From: Rickettsia endosymbiont of Gonocerus acuteangulatus
GTDB taxonomy: Bacteria; Pseudomonadota; Alphaproteobacteria; Rickettsiales; Rickettsiaceae
Length of the DNA: 64,000 bases
NCBI RefSeq assembly: GCF_964026435.1
Contig: NZ_OZ032147.1
Location: forward strand, 992,001-1,056,000
Direction: 5' to 3'
Shown here: piece by piece, positions 29,118-39,190 of the stretch
Position numbering within the stretch: the first letter of the stretch is position 1
Layout: the number at the start of each line of letters is the position of its first letter
The notes under the pieces: generated by a model
The model's database searches: none
Told to the model about the DNA's origin: nothing
The model's input: the letters and a program-made list of their open reading frames with translations, nothing else
Program-made: the position numbers and the translations under genes

Positions 29118-29414
29118 ATGACCTTTAAAATTCTTTTTACTATTCAGGCTAGTAAAGATTTGGAAGAACTTGAAAATAATAAAAGTTTAGAAAAGCGTTT
29201 AAAAGCAGTAAGAAAAACATTAGCATATTTACAAACAAATCCGCATCATCCTAGTTTAAATACTCATAAATATAAATCTACTAAAGGCGACAACGGAGAA
29301 GAAATATTTGAAGCTTATGCTGAGAATAATACTCCTGCGGCTTATAGGATTTTTTGGCACTATGGACCTAAAAAAGATAATATTACCATTCTAACAATTA
29401 CAGCACATCCATAA
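29118..29414 (+). CDS. RelE/ParE-like toxin
   Basis: This encodes 98 residues counted from ATG 29118, two bases past the IS200 end. A TTG further upstream inside IS200 is in frame but artificial. The order IQASKDLEELENNKSLEKRLKAVRKTLAYL (two helices), then EIFEAYAENNTPAAYRIFWHYGP and ITILTITAHP (antiparallel strands), fits the RelE/ParE ribonuclease or gyrase-toxin fold. With the antitoxin at 28334 it forms a type II module. IS200 may change the toxin to antitoxin dosage because it ends their translational coupling. Confidence 0.65.
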   Translation: MTFKILFTIQASKDLEELENNKSLEKRLKAVRKTLAYLQTNPHHPSLNTHKYKSTKGDNGEEIFEAYAENNTPAAYRIFWHYGPKKDNITILTITAHP

Positions 29415-29421
29415 CTATAGT

Positions 29422-29470
29422 AATTTCCTAGAAAAACGATTGCGTTGCGGTAAGTCTTTTAGCGTGTAAT
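29422..29470. repeat. Direct repeat, right copy (diverged duplicate of the iscA 3' end)
   Basis: TAATTTCCTAGAAAAACGAT, then TGCGTTGCGGTAAGTC and TTTTAGCGTGTAAT, align with the last 50 bases of iscA with a few gaps. The frame would read CGKSFSV and stop, as in iscA. It overlaps the stop codon of the MFS gene on the other strand. Confidence 0.75.
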
Positions 29471-30682
29471 AGTTTTACGTAAAACCAATACTGCAATAGT
29501 TAGTATTATAAGTAAGAAAGTGAAGAAGCTGAATGTTACCCATAACGACTTAAAGTTTTGCCATAGTAACATACTGAAGAAAGGCGTGCTTGAGGATAAT
29601 ATAATACCGCCAAGGGAGTGAGATAAGCTATAAAGCCGCATTCTAATAGCTGTTTTAAATAAAGACTGGACGATAATTTGTAATGGAACAGCATAAAATG
29701 CGGCAAGTCCAATTAACATAATAGGACCTAGAACAGTAAATATTTGCTGATATAGTAAAATCTGCATGGCAAAAGCAGCTACAAGACTAAGCAGTAAGGC
29801 AAATATAATTTGTTTTAAAGGATTTATTTTATCAGCAAGCATTCCTGCGAAAATAGCCGCTATCCCGTAAGTAATAATTAAGCTTATGTTCATAAACTCA
29901 GTTTCTATAGGGTTTATAAAGGCTATTCTTGCTAAAAACACGCCTAAGAAATATACTAAGAAATGGTATATACCGCCGATTGTACCGTTTATTAGTAGTG
30001 CCAAAATAAAAGACTTTTTAGAGTTTTTTAGAACCTGAAAAATAGAGATATTATTAGATTGCTTATTTTTATGATGTAAAAATTCGTTGCTTTCTTTGAA
30101 ATAATTTCTCATTAAAATAGCAAATAATCCAAATATAGCACCGATCAGGAAATTAATTCGCCACAAATAATAAATATTAAGGTTAGTCGCACAATAATAA
30201 GCCATAGCAGCAAGTAATGCTCCTATTTGAGTGCAGCTTGCAACTACTCCTAGTCCTAAATTTTTTTGGTTATTTTTTGTTTTTTCTGCCACATAAACTT
30301 TTATTCCATCAACTTCACCAGCTAAACTTGCAATAAAAATCATCCGGCAAAATGTAAGCATAATTGTAGCAAGAATACCTATTTTATCAAAGGAAGGGGT
30401 AACAGCGATTAGCAAGGTAGAAATGCTGCTGATAAACATCGATATTTTGATAGATTTAGTGCGTCCGTATCTATCACCTATATAGCCGAAAATTATAGAG
30501 CCTAAAGGACGGATCACAACAGCCGCACTAAGTAATGCAAAAAAGCCAAGTAGCTGTATTTCATGCGTACTTCTAGGTAAAAAATTTTGTGCTAAAATGT
30601 GTGCTGATAAGCCAAATAATGCATAATCGTAGTAACGAATTATAGATACAAAAAACGCAATCAAAAAAGCTGAACTGGGCAT
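29459..30682 (-). CDS. Major facilitator transporter of the metabolite:H+ symporter (ProP-like) type
   Basis: This encodes 407 residues with about 12 membrane helices. FGYIGDRYGRTKSIKISM between helices 2 and 3 is the MFS loop motif. RPLGSIIFG and the following FCRMIFIASLAGEVDGIKVYVAE fit the MHS family (ProP, proline/betaine and related), where helix 4 starts G(E)xxG. Rickettsiae carry several such carriers for host osmolytes or metabolites, and the substrate here cannot be told. The stop lies within the iscA-end duplicate at 29459. Confidence 0.85.
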   Translation of the reverse strand: MPSSAFLIAFFVSIIRYYDYALFGLSAHILAQNFLPRSTHEIQLLGFFALLSAAVVIRPLGSIIFGYIGDRYGRTKSIKISMFISSISTLLIAVTPSFDKIGILATIMLTFCRMIFIASLAGEVDGIKVYVAEKTKNNQKNLGLGVVASCTQIGALLAAMAYYCATNLNIYYLWRINFLIGAIFGLFAILMRNYFKESNEFLHHKNKQSNNISIFQVLKNSKKSFILALLINGTIGGIYHFLVYFLGVFLARIAFINPIETEFMNISLIITYGIAAIFAGMLADKINPLKQIIFALLLSLVAAFAMQILLYQQIFTVLGPIMLIGLAAFYAVPLQIIVQSLFKTAIRMRLYSLSHSLGGIILSSSTPFFSMLLWQNFKSLWVTFSFFTFLLIILTIAVLVLRKTITR

Positions 30683-30745
30683 AATAATGTTTTTATGGTT
30701 TTGTTTGTGTGGATTAGTTCTGCTTTATCATCCTGCGGTTCTTAT

Positions 30746-30850
30746 GTCATTCCCGCGTAGGTGGGAATCCAGCATAAAGCGAGATTTATTTTTTAAGCTT
30801 TGATGTATTTATATTTATTTTTTTCCTGGATTCCCGCCTATGCGGGAATC
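30746..30850. repeat. Rickettsia palindromic element-type repeat
   Basis: The left arm is GTCATTCCCGCGTAGGTGGG and the right arm ends CCGCCTATGCGGGAATCAC. It is intergenic, upstream of the fic gene. An in-frame upstream Met for Fic lies inside its right arm and is judged artificial. Confidence 0.8.
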
Positions 30851-31155
30851 ACACATACTTCACCCAACAACAGTTTTACATCATATCATGAATAACAAAC
30901 CAACTTTTCAAATAACTAATAAAATCTTGGAATTATTACAAGATATTTCTTATGAGCTGGGTATTTTAGTAGGTAGTAAGCTTTACTCTACACCTGTAAA
31001 GCTTAGAAAAAATAATCAAATCAAAACCCTTCAATCATCTTTAGCAATTGAAGGTAATAGTTTAAGCATAGAGCAAGTCACTGATTTAATAAATGGTAAA
31101 AGAGTCCTTGCCCCTGAAAAAGATATTTTAGAAGTAAAGAATGCTATAGAATTAT

Positions 31156-32265
31156 CAAAACTTACGCTATGTTTGGTTCTAAATATCGTAAAGATGGAGA
31201 ACGCAGCTGTTGTTGCATATAGTCATCTAAAAGCTCTAACTTTATTTGGTAAACCGTTTTACCGATTGTATTTGCAGTCCTTTTGAGAAATGCCCAAACT
31301 AAAAATGCACAACTAATATGATTACGTTGAATACGCTGTTTCCTGCATTGACAACGTTCTATCCCAGTAAGTTGCTTAATTTCTCTGTGCATGCTCTCAA
31401 TTACCCATCGAAAGCCACACTCATCTTGTGCAGCTTTAGAAGATTTTTGAGTTTTGTTATTGGTAACAACATACTCAACTCTGTTGGTAGAAACAGTAAA
31501 TTTAAACAAATTAACATGCTTATTTTTAGCAAAGCCTTTTATATGAATCTCTACTCCATGCCTGATCTCTTCATCTGAAAATGTCAACTCTTTTACAGCT
31601 TTATAAGGTTTAGAATCGTGTGTTTTACTAACGTTTCTATTGGCTTTAATAGGGGCATAATAATATTTCCCCAGAGAGTCAACATGTTGCATAATTTTGT
31701 GTGTAGAATACCATGTGTCAAAAAGTACTGTTTGAAAAGGAATCTTCTTGCTATAAACAGCATTATTTAACATGTTTAATAGGTGTTCTAGTTTTGTTGC
31801 TCCATCATGATCAGGTGCAAAAATTCGATAATCTATTACCCAAAACTTATTAATATCAGGGTTATAATATACCAGACTCACTACTCCTATACCTTTAGTA
31901 ACTCTACCTGTAGCTCCACTGTACTGCGATCTTGCAATTTCTATTTGCTTCGTATTCCTTTTATTTAAAACCGTATCATCAAATATTGTATATCCATTAG
32001 ATGAAAAAATAACATCATTCTTGATGTGTTCCCATAACAAAGAAGGTGTATATTTTTTATTCCTTAAAAATCTATTAATAACATCATGACTACATTTCTT
32101 TGCATGTTCAGCGTAGTAGGTTAAACTATAATTCTTTTGGCTAACTATTAAAAATTGACAATAATCTGTCCTATTAATTGGTATTGCTTGCAACTTTATC
32201 CTCTTTGACATGTTTAATTATTTTTACAATAATTTATCACTTTTTTACTCATAGCGTAAGTTTTG
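31156..32265 (-). mobile_element. IS4-like element, copy C
   Basis: This is a 1110-bp element with CAAAACTTACGCTATG termini and TTAT duplicated at 31152-31155 and 32266-32269. It splits fic between its regulatory and catalytic parts. Its promoter-proximal end faces the 3' half of fic. Confidence 0.95.
31162..32211 (-). CDS. IS4/IS701-like DDE transposase
   Basis: This encodes 349 residues and differs from copies A and B by about four substitutions (for example NKKYTPS for NEKYTPS, SCAF for SWAF, KLELL for KLGLL). The catalytic regions DDT, FDTWY and ESMHREIKQ are unchanged. It is probably active. Confidence 0.9.
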   Translation of the reverse strand: MSKRIKLQAIPINRTDYCQFLIVSQKNYSLTYYAEHAKKCSHDVINRFLRNKKYTPSLLWEHIKNDVIFSSNGYTIFDDTVLNKRNTKQIEIARSQYSGATGRVTKGIGVVSLVYYNPDINKFWVIDYRIFAPDHDGATKLEHLLNMLNNAVYSKKIPFQTVLFDTWYSTHKIMQHVDSLGKYYYAPIKANRNVSKTHDSKPYKAVKELTFSDEEIRHGVEIHIKGFAKNKHVNLFKFTVSTNRVEYVVTNNKTQKSSKAAQDECGFRWVIESMHREIKQLTGIERCQCRKQRIQRNHISCAFLVWAFLKRTANTIGKTVYQIKLELLDDYMQQQLRSPSLRYLEPNIA

Positions 32266-32988
32266 TTATATGATAATCTTACAATATTTAATCCTTTTGA
32301 AATTGAATCATTACTAAAGGCTCATAAAATATTAATGCAAGGATTAATAATAGATAATGGATATTGGTGTAAAGGGAATGCAGGAATATTTAAAGGTACT
32401 GAATTAGTGCATTTTGCTCCACCTCCTAGTCGTGTACCTATATTAATGCAGGATTTATTTGAGTTCATAACGCAAGATAGTAATACTTCTTTAATAATCA
32501 AAGCTTGTATATTTCATTATGAGTTTGAATTTATTCATCCTTTTTCTGATGGTAACGGGCGGATAGGAAGATTATGGCAACAACTATTATTAATGCAAAA
32601 TAATAGAATTTTTGAATATATTTCAGTTGAAAGTTTAATAAGAAATAGTCAAAGTAAGTATTATAGTGTTTTAAGTAAGTGTGATAAGCTTGGGGAGTCT
32701 ACCTTATTTATTGAGTTCATGCTTGATCAAATCCTTGCAGCATTAAAATTATATAGTAATAATATAATATATGAGGCTAATTCACCACTATCAAGAATCG
32801 AATTTACTAAGACTGCTCTAACAAATAAATGGTTTACTAGAAAAGATTATATCGCAGTGCATAAAAATATTTCCACAGCCACAGCAAGTAGAGATTTGGC
32901 ATATGGTTTAGAGCAAGGAATTTTGATGAGTAAAGGGGAAAAGAATCAAGTTTGCTATAAATTTAAGGTATTATAATATAGTATCAAT

Positions 32989-33103
32989 GTCATTCCCGCG
33001 TAGGCGGGAATCCAGCATAAAGCGAGATAACCTACGCTTTTAATTTTAAAAATTTGCTGCTTTTATGTCTATTTTTCTGGATTCCCGCCTACGTGGGAAT
33101 GAC
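32989..33103. repeat. Rickettsia palindromic element-type repeat
   Basis: The arms GTCATTCCCGCGTAGGCGGG and CCCGCCTACGTGGGAATGAC are reverse complements with one mismatch over 20 bases. It is intergenic between fic and the small membrane protein. Confidence 0.85.
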
Positions 33104-33164
33104 ATTGGCATCATACAAGCAACGCTAAGCCTATGTTAAAATGACAATTCAAACAGGGATTAAC

Positions 33165-33377
33165 ATGAAAAAATTTATGAAATACTTATTTTTTGCTTTT
33201 CTATATATAGCAATAACGATAATAGTTGCCTATATGATTTTGGCTCAGACGATTCCAGATGATGGGCAGTGTCATATGGTGGATAGACCGCTTGTTATTC
33301 ATTATATTTTAGCTGCTATTATTACCGCTTTACCAACGTTAGTTTTAATATATAGTAAGAAGAAAAAGAAAAAATAA
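33165..33377 (+). CDS. Small two-helix membrane protein
   Basis: This encodes 70 residues from ATG 33165, which has AGGG seven bases upstream; an earlier in-frame ATG at 33141 is less well placed. Two hydrophobic helices (residues about 5-27 and 45-62) flank a short loop, [11 protein letters not shown], and the tail is poly-lysine. It has no recognisable family. It ends 1 base before ruvA and is probably co-transcribed with it. Confidence 0.7.
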   Translation: MKKFMKYLFFAFLYIAITIIVAYMILAQTIPDDGQCHMVDRPLVIHYILAAIITALPTLVLIYSKKKKKK

Positions 33378-33378
33378 T

Positions 33379-33990
33379 ATGATCGGAAAATTAAGCGGCA
33401 GAGTCGACTCAAGCTATGATGATTATGCGATAATTGACGTAAATGGGGTTGGATATCGAGTTTTTGCTTCGGGTAAGACATTAGCTAAGCTTGCGGAAGG
33501 GGAATCTTATAAATTATTTATTGAAACCCATGTAAGAGAAGACCATATTAATTTATACGGCTTTTTGAGTTTAGAAGAAAAGAGTTGTTTCAACTTGCTG
33601 CAATCTGTAAATGGTATAGGAACAAGGATGGCTTTGTCTATTTTGACAGCCCTTACGCCTACTGATATACAAATTGCCATAAATAATGAAGATAAGAATA
33701 TTTTTAAAGCGATTGCAGGAGTAGGAGCTAAACTAGCCGAGCGTATAGTACGAGAATTAAGTGATAAAGTGGTAAAAATATCAAGCTCATCTGCTGTTAT
33801 TAAAGACAGTTTGGGCATTAAAGGTATTACGCCGGTAGCAAGTAATGACGTGATAAAAGCTTTGATAAATATAGGCTTTTCAAGGTTTGAAGCACAAAAC
33901 GCTGTACAAGAAATTATCACCAAAAATCCAGAAATCTCCATTGATGAATTAATCAGAACCGCATTAAAGAATCGTAATAATAATTTTTAA
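33379..33990 (+). CDS. ruvA: Holliday junction DNA helicase subunit RuvA
   Basis: This is the junction-binding subunit of the RuvAB branch-migration machine. It has 203 residues. Domain I is [12 protein letters not shown] to about 62. The helix-hairpin-helix motifs are [20 protein letters not shown] and [22 protein letters not shown]. The C-terminal domain III ([19 protein letters not shown]) contacts RuvB. ruvB follows after a 250-bp gap holding a palindromic repeat. Confidence 0.96.
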   Translation: MIGKLSGRVDSSYDDYAIIDVNGVGYRVFASGKTLAKLAEGESYKLFIETHVREDHINLYGFLSLEEKSCFNLLQSVNGIGTRMALSILTALTPTDIQIAINNEDKNIFKAIAGVGAKLAERIVRELSDKVVKISSSSAVIKDSLGIKGITPVASNDVIKALINIGFSRFEAQNAVQEIITKNPEISIDELIRTALKNRNNNF

Positions 33991-34065
33991 ATAAATAGTA
34001 TAGCAAAAAACTATTTTTCCGCTATTATATAGTCGTAACATGTGTAAATATTGTGTGGATTATAT

Positions 34066-34160
34066 GTCATTCCCGCGGAGGCGGGAATCCAGCATAAAGC
34101 GAGAAATCGAGCTTTTGTATTTTTTAATTACTGGATCCCGTGGACAAGCCACGGGATGAC
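34066..34160. repeat. Chimeric palindromic repeat between ruvA and ruvB
   Basis: The left arm is of the GTCATTCCCGCGGAGGCGGG family. The right side is CTGGATCCCGTGGACAAGCC followed by ACGGGATGAC, which belongs to the family seen at 49316-49423. The element is therefore a hybrid of two repeat types. Confidence 0.75.
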
Positions 34161-34241
34161 ATTGGTCCTTAAGTTAATACTCATGTGCCTATACGAGAAT
34201 AACATCAGAGCCGCCCAAATAAAGCTACAATTTACTTAAAA

Positions 34242-35273
34242 ATGACTAATATATTATCGCCCGAAAAAAATCAGAATGATCAAGAATTGCCGCTAAGACC
34301 ATCATATTTGCAAGAATTTGTTGGACAGCAACAGATTAAGGAAAACCTTTCTGTATTTATTAGGGCAGCTAAATCACGTGGTGAGCACCTTGATCATACT
34401 TTATTTTACGGTCCACCTGGGCTTGGTAAGACTACGCTTGCCAAGATTATTTCTAATGAGATAGGTGGTAATTTCAAATCTACTTCCGGTCCTGCCATAC
34501 TTAAAGCAGCAGATTTAGCCGCTATTCTCACCAACCTTGAAAAAAATGATGTATTATTTATTGATGAGATCCATCGTTTAAATACTTCGGTTGAAGAGGT
34601 TTTATATCCGGCTATGGAAGATTTTGAGCTTGATATAATTATCGGAGAAGGTCCTGCTGCAAGATCGGTAAAAATAAACCTGCCGCAATTTACGCTTATA
34701 GGTGCTACTACCCGTCTTGGTTTGCTTAGTAACCCCTTGCGTGATAGGTTTGGTATTCCTATGCGTTTGAATTTCTATAATACCGAAGAGCTGAAAAAGG
34801 TTTTAAACAGAGCAAGTAAATTGCTTGATATTGATTTGACTGATTCAGGTTCAGAAGAAATAGCAAGAAGAAGTAGAGGAACGCCAAGAATTGCCTTAAG
34901 GTTGCTACGCCGTATAAGAGATTTTGCCGCGGTTAACAATCAGTTAGAAATAGATAAAGAAATAGCTAATTTTGGTTTAAACCGCTTGGAGGTTGATATT
35001 ATTGGACTTGATAGCAATGATTATCGTTATCTCAAATTTATAGCAGATAATTATAATGGTGGACCTGTCGGAATTGAGACAATTGCCGCCGCTCTTTCCG
35101 AGCAGCGTGATGCACTTGAGGAAACCATAGAGCCTTATCTAATACAGATAGGTTTACTACAAAGAACACCACGGGGCAGGGTGATAACAGCTGCTGCTTT
35201 TGAGCATTTAAAAATTCCACTGCCAACTAGTCCTACTCATCAATTTAATATTTTTAACGACAATGAACAATAA
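34242..35273 (+). CDS. ruvB: Holliday junction DNA helicase RuvB
   Basis: This is the hexameric AAA+ motor that drives branch migration with RuvA. It has 343 residues. Walker A is [15 protein letters not shown] (about 57-71), Walker B is [10 protein letters not shown] (about 106), and sensor 1/arginine-finger region is [18 protein letters not shown]. The C-terminal winged helix carries [15 protein letters not shown]. The end overlaps the next ABC transporter by 11 bases. Confidence 0.97.
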   Translation: MTNILSPEKNQNDQELPLRPSYLQEFVGQQQIKENLSVFIRAAKSRGEHLDHTLFYGPPGLGKTTLAKIISNEIGGNFKSTSGPAILKAADLAAILTNLEKNDVLFIDEIHRLNTSVEEVLYPAMEDFELDIIIGEGPAARSVKINLPQFTLIGATTRLGLLSNPLRDRFGIPMRLNFYNTEELKKVLNRASKLLDIDLTDSGSEEIARRSRGTPRIALRLLRRIRDFAAVNNQLEIDKEIANFGLNRLEVDIIGLDSNDYRYLKFIADNYNGGPVGIETIAAALSEQRDALEETIEPYLIQIGLLQRTPRGRVITAAAFEHLKIPLPTSPTHQFNIFNDNEQ

Positions 35274-37035
35274 TTTAGATAATGACTACCAAGCTTTTTA
35301 TATAATTAAAAGGTTAATAAAAAATCATATTAAACCTTATGCAACTAAGATATATATAGCAATATTTTGTATGGCTGTTGCAGCAATTTGTACGGCAATT
35401 ATAGTACATACGGTTAGACCTATTATTGATAAGATTTTTTTAACGCATGATAGAAGAATGCTTGTTATAATGCCGATAGTGCTTATCTTAACTTTCTTTA
35501 TCAAAGGAATTTCGGAATATTATCAGAATTATCTAATAAAATTTGTCGGACAGAGAGTATTAAACGATTTGCAGATAAAAATGTATGAGCATTTGTTATT
35601 TGCCGATATTTCTTTTATTCAAAAGCAATCTTCAGGGCGTCTTATATCCCGCTTTACTAATGATATTTCTTTAATGCGTGGTGCTGTTTCTAATTTACTC
35701 GTCGGATGTGCTAAACATTTTCTAACTGTAGTATGTTTAATAATAACGATGTTTAATTTAGAACCGCTATTATCTTGTGTGGTTTTCCTTGTTTTTCCTC
35801 TTGCCGTTTATCCGGTGCAGAAAATGGGAAGAAAGATAAGGAGAATATTTGCACGATCACAAGAGGAGCTTGGGCATTATACTTCTAAGCTTGATGAAGC
35901 CTTTCAGTCAATTAAAATTATTAAATCTTTTGTCGGTGAAAAAATAGAAAGTAAGAGAGCAGCGTTAATTATTAACAATATTTTAGAATATTACAAAAAA
36001 ACATCTAAATTAGATGCGTTAGTTTCACCTATTATGGAGGGGTTAAGCGGTCTTGCAGTTGGTGGTATGGTATGGTATGGAGGTAGTTTGGTACTTGATG
36101 GGAAGACTACACCAGGTGCATTATTTGCTTTTTTAGCTTCTTTTGCTGCAGCTTATAGACCATTTAAAAGTTTAGTATCGTTGAATATTAACCTACAAGA
36201 GGGGATTGCAGCAGCTAAAAGGGTATTTAGTATTTTGGATACCGAACCTTTAATTAAAGATCATAGTAATTCTAAGGAAATCAATTTATCTGATGCACAA
36301 ATTACTTTTGAGAAATTAGCTTTAAGTTTTGAAAGTAAGGTAGCTATAAAACATATAGATTTAAAGTTAAAACCTAATAAAATGATTGCCTTTGTTGGGC
36401 GTTCTGGTAGTGGTAAAACTTCGCTCAGCAATTTGTTAGCACGTTTTTATGATCCCACAGAAGGAAGAATTTTAATTAATACTCATGATATTAAAGATAT
36501 TAAGCTTACTTCTCTACGCAGCCAAATTGCTTTAGTTACACAAGATACGCATTTATTTGATACTAGCGTTGCCAAGAATATAGCATATAGTCAACCTAAT
36601 GCTACACAAGAAGAAATAATTAAGGCAGCACAATATGCTGATGCACATGAGTTTATCATGCAGCTGCCAAATGGTTATGATACACAAATAGGTGTGCAAG
36701 GGACAACTCTTTCAGGTGGTCAGCGTCAACGTTTATCGATTGCCAGAGCTTTTTTAAAAGATGCACCAATTTTAATTTGGGACGAGGCAACAAGCAGCTT
36801 AGATCAATCTTCTGAGCAGAAAATTCTAGAATCTCTAAAGAAATTACGCAACGGAAAAACTACTTTAATTATTACCCATCGCTTAAGTAGCATTACTGAC
36901 CTTGATAATATAATTGTGATGAAAAATGGTGCAGTTTGTGAACAAGGAAACCATAAGCAGCTGCTTGATAATAAGAGTGAATATTATGCGTTGTATAATA
37001 AAGAGCTGAGGGATAGTGATAACGTTCCTGTATAA
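35263..37035 (+). CDS. MsbA-like ABC exporter (fused membrane and ATPase domains)
   Basis: This encodes 590 residues. Six membrane helices occupy residues about 20-310. The ATPase domain has Walker [13 protein letters not shown] (about 382-393), the signature [15 protein letters not shown] (about 485-499), Walker [13 protein letters not shown], and the switch [10 protein letters not shown]. The half-transporter would act as a dimer at the inner membrane. The close relation to MsbA-type lipid flippases makes lipid A-core export the best guess, but drug or peptide export cannot be excluded. It overlaps ruvB by 11 bases. Confidence 0.85.
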   Translation: MNNNLDNDYQAFYIIKRLIKNHIKPYATKIYIAIFCMAVAAICTAIIVHTVRPIIDKIFLTHDRRMLVIMPIVLILTFFIKGISEYYQNYLIKFVGQRVLNDLQIKMYEHLLFADISFIQKQSSGRLISRFTNDISLMRGAVSNLLVGCAKHFLTVVCLIITMFNLEPLLSCVVFLVFPLAVYPVQKMGRKIRRIFARSQEELGHYTSKLDEAFQSIKIIKSFVGEKIESKRAALIINNILEYYKKTSKLDALVSPIMEGLSGLAVGGMVWYGGSLVLDGKTTPGALFAFLASFAAAYRPFKSLVSLNINLQEGIAAAKRVFSILDTEPLIKDHSNSKEINLSDAQITFEKLALSFESKVAIKHIDLKLKPNKMIAFVGRSGSGKTSLSNLLARFYDPTEGRILINTHDIKDIKLTSLRSQIALVTQDTHLFDTSVAKNIAYSQPNATQEEIIKAAQYADAHEFIMQLPNGYDTQIGVQGTTLSGGQRQRLSIARAFLKDAPILIWDEATSSLDQSSEQKILESLKKLRNGKTTLIITHRLSSITDLDNIIVMKNGAVCEQGNHKQLLDNKSEYYALYNKELRDSDNVPV

Positions 37036-37044
37036 CAGTTTTTC

Positions 37045-37155
37045 CGTCATTGCGAGGAAATTACAAAGTAATTGTACGTACACAATCTCAGGAGTCTTAC
37101 ACTATCTCATGAGATTGCCTCCGCCCTCCTGGCTACGCATCTCCTCGCAATGACG
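37045..37155. repeat. Palindromic repeat (CGTCATTGCGAGGA family)
   Basis: CGTCATTGCGAGGAAATTAC at the left and CTCCTCGCAATGACG at the right are mirror arms. The internal CAATCTCAGGAGTCTTACAC and TCATGAGATTGC form a second pair. The same family occurs at 62113-62223 and, in frame, at 61187-61276. Confidence 0.8.
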
Positions 37156-38059
37156 ATAAAAAATACGTAGAAATGACTAAATAATAATAAAACAAATGCT
37201 TATCACCAGAATATTTAAAGACTATCGCTTATTCGAAATATTAATCTTAGGAATAGTTAGCGGCATGCCACTAGCTATAATTTATAGTACTATTTCGGTT
37301 TGGTTAAAAGAATCGGGTATAGATATTGCAGTTATCACTACTTTTGGAATAGCAAAACTATCTTATTCTCTAAAAGTATTTTGGTCTCCTCTGATTGATA
37401 ATTTTAAAGTGCCTTTTTTAAGCAGATGGGGACATAGAAAAGGTTGGCTTATATTATGTAGCAGTTTGATGGCTTTAGTATTGATAGCTATGGGAAGAGA
37501 AAATCCTGCCACTTCTTTAACTGCTTTATATTTTCTAACTATAGCTTTAGGGGTTTTATCAAGCACATTTGACATTGCTGTTGATGCTCTTCGTATATCG
37601 ATAAGTTTGAAGAAGAAACGCAAGGCATAGCTAGTGCAACAGCGGTATTCGGTTATAGAATCGGTATGCTGATTACAGGTGGCTGGGCTTTATATTTTGC
37701 TGAAATAACCAACGATAACTGGCAATTAACTTTCTTTGTTATAGGTATAATATTTGCCGTCTCTACGATTTTTATAATAACAGTAAAGGAAAAAGAATTA
37801 GTAAGAGAAAAGATAAAATTTACTTCTATCGCTTCTTGGATTCATACAGTAATTAGTCCTTTTAAAGATTTTTTTAAAAGAGAATTTGCTGTAACTATTT
37901 TGTTTGCTTTAATATTTTTTAAACTCGGTGATGCAATGCTTTTATCTATTGCGTCGCCTTTTTATATAGAGCTTGGCTATAGTAAAACAGAAATAGCAGT
38001 AATTGTTAAGCTATATGGCTTGATTGCAACCTTAGTCGGTGGATTTGTCGGTGGTATGG

Positions 38060-39025
38060 TATAGCATAAATCATTAAGATACTGACAATTTAATAGTATT
38101 AAAAACAGCATCATAAAATGTTTCAAAATCTCCTACAACTTTCCTAATTTCATTTTTTATCTTAAACCAGTAATGCTCTATAGGATTTAAATCAGGAGAG
38201 TAAGTTGGTAAATACAATATGGTACAACCAACGGATTCAATTAACTCTTTAACTTTAGAATTTTTATGAAAATTAATGTTATCCATAATAACGGTTTGCC
38301 CAGGTTGTAATTCTGTAATTAATACATCCCTAATATAAGTTTTAAAGACCTCTGTATTACAATTACCTTCAAATATTACAGGAGTAATAAGATTACCATT
38401 ACAAAGACCAGCTATCATACTTATTCTAAATTTATGTTGATACACCTTTTCTCCATAACACCTTTGTCCTATAATGCTCCATCCATACTCTTTGCAAGCA
38501 TTATCCTCTATTCCAGATTCATCAAGATATACTAATTTGTCTTTTGTGATGGTTTGTATCTTTGCTATAAATTCATTTCTTAATTTAATATCTCTTTTCG
38601 GATGAAAATGAGTTTTGTTTATAGCTATAGCCAAGTTTTCTGATTTGTCTTAAAATAGTTACAGATGCAATATTACCCCATTGCTTTGCTAACTCCTTTG
38701 ATGTTTTATTCATATTAGCTTTAAAAAATTCTTTAAAAGATTCTGAATCTTTTATCTTATGACTATGTCCTTTCTGATAACCAGTTGCTGCTTCTAAAGT
38801 ACCTTGCTTATCTTTTAATTTTTTCCATTTATATATAGTATCACGACTTACATTAAATAATTTACTTACCTTACTTATTCGTATCCCTGCTTCTACAGCT
38901 TTTATAACTCTTAGTCTTAGTTCTATTGCATATGCTCGTGCCATATCTCTTTACATGCTTGTTAATATTTGCTTACTATAACATGATACTCTCGCTCTGT
39001 CAGTACCTTAATGACTTATGCTATA
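38060..39025 (-). mobile_element. IS630-family element, copy 3
   Basis: It is bounded by TATAGCATAAATCATTAAGA at the left and the inverse CTTAATGACTTATGCTATA at the right. The TA flanks give the frame GGMV-MYRF when the element is removed. It is 966 bp long. Confidence 0.92.
38074..38944 (-). pseudogene. IS630 transposase, frameshifted
   Basis: Here AAACAAAA replaces the seven-A run of the intact copy, adding one base and splitting the protein after residue 112 (YSYKQNSFSSEKRY). The catalytic half (YLDESGIE, MDNINFHK, SPDLNPIEHYW) is in the other frame. It is inactive unless frameshifting occurs. Confidence 0.85.
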
Positions 39026-39190
39026 ATGTATAGGTTTAATAATTTTAAAGGCTTAATTATTACTGTCATTGCTAAAATAAAAGGGACCAGTAAATTGCAC
39101 GAAAAAGGGACCAGAGAAGTTGGTGTGACCTAATAAGGTTAATGTGCAATATTCACTAGATAATTAAGCAAGTAAATATCTAGTGATACA

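Larger units (their letters stand above)
30888..32976 (+). pseudogene. Fic-domain protein (class II), interrupted by an IS4-like element
   Basis: Removal of 31156-32265 with one TTAT copy rejoins GAATTA and TATGAT in frame (AIELYDNLTIFNP), giving a protein of about 326 residues. The N-terminal SSLAIEGN at 31038-31058 is the inhibitory (S/T)xxxE(G/N) motif of class II Fic proteins. The catalytic HPFSDGNGRIGR lies at 32536-32571, downstream of the insertion, and a winged-helix-like tail follows. Such proteins AMPylate or otherwise modify targets with nucleotides. The start used is ATG 30888. The 3' fragment keeps an open frame of 237 residues starting in the IS end, so a truncated, uninhibited Fic core could be made. 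Confidence 0.85.

Noticed and set aside
30840-30887. Earlier start for Fic at 30840
   Set aside because: The extra 16 codons lie within the right arm of a palindromic repeat; ATG 30888 begins the conserved Fic N-terminus.
34051-34239. 62-residue frame upstream of ruvB
   Set aside because: It is mostly translated palindromic repeat (CGLYVIPAEAGIQ), a pattern seen at other repeat copies, and has no ribosome site.
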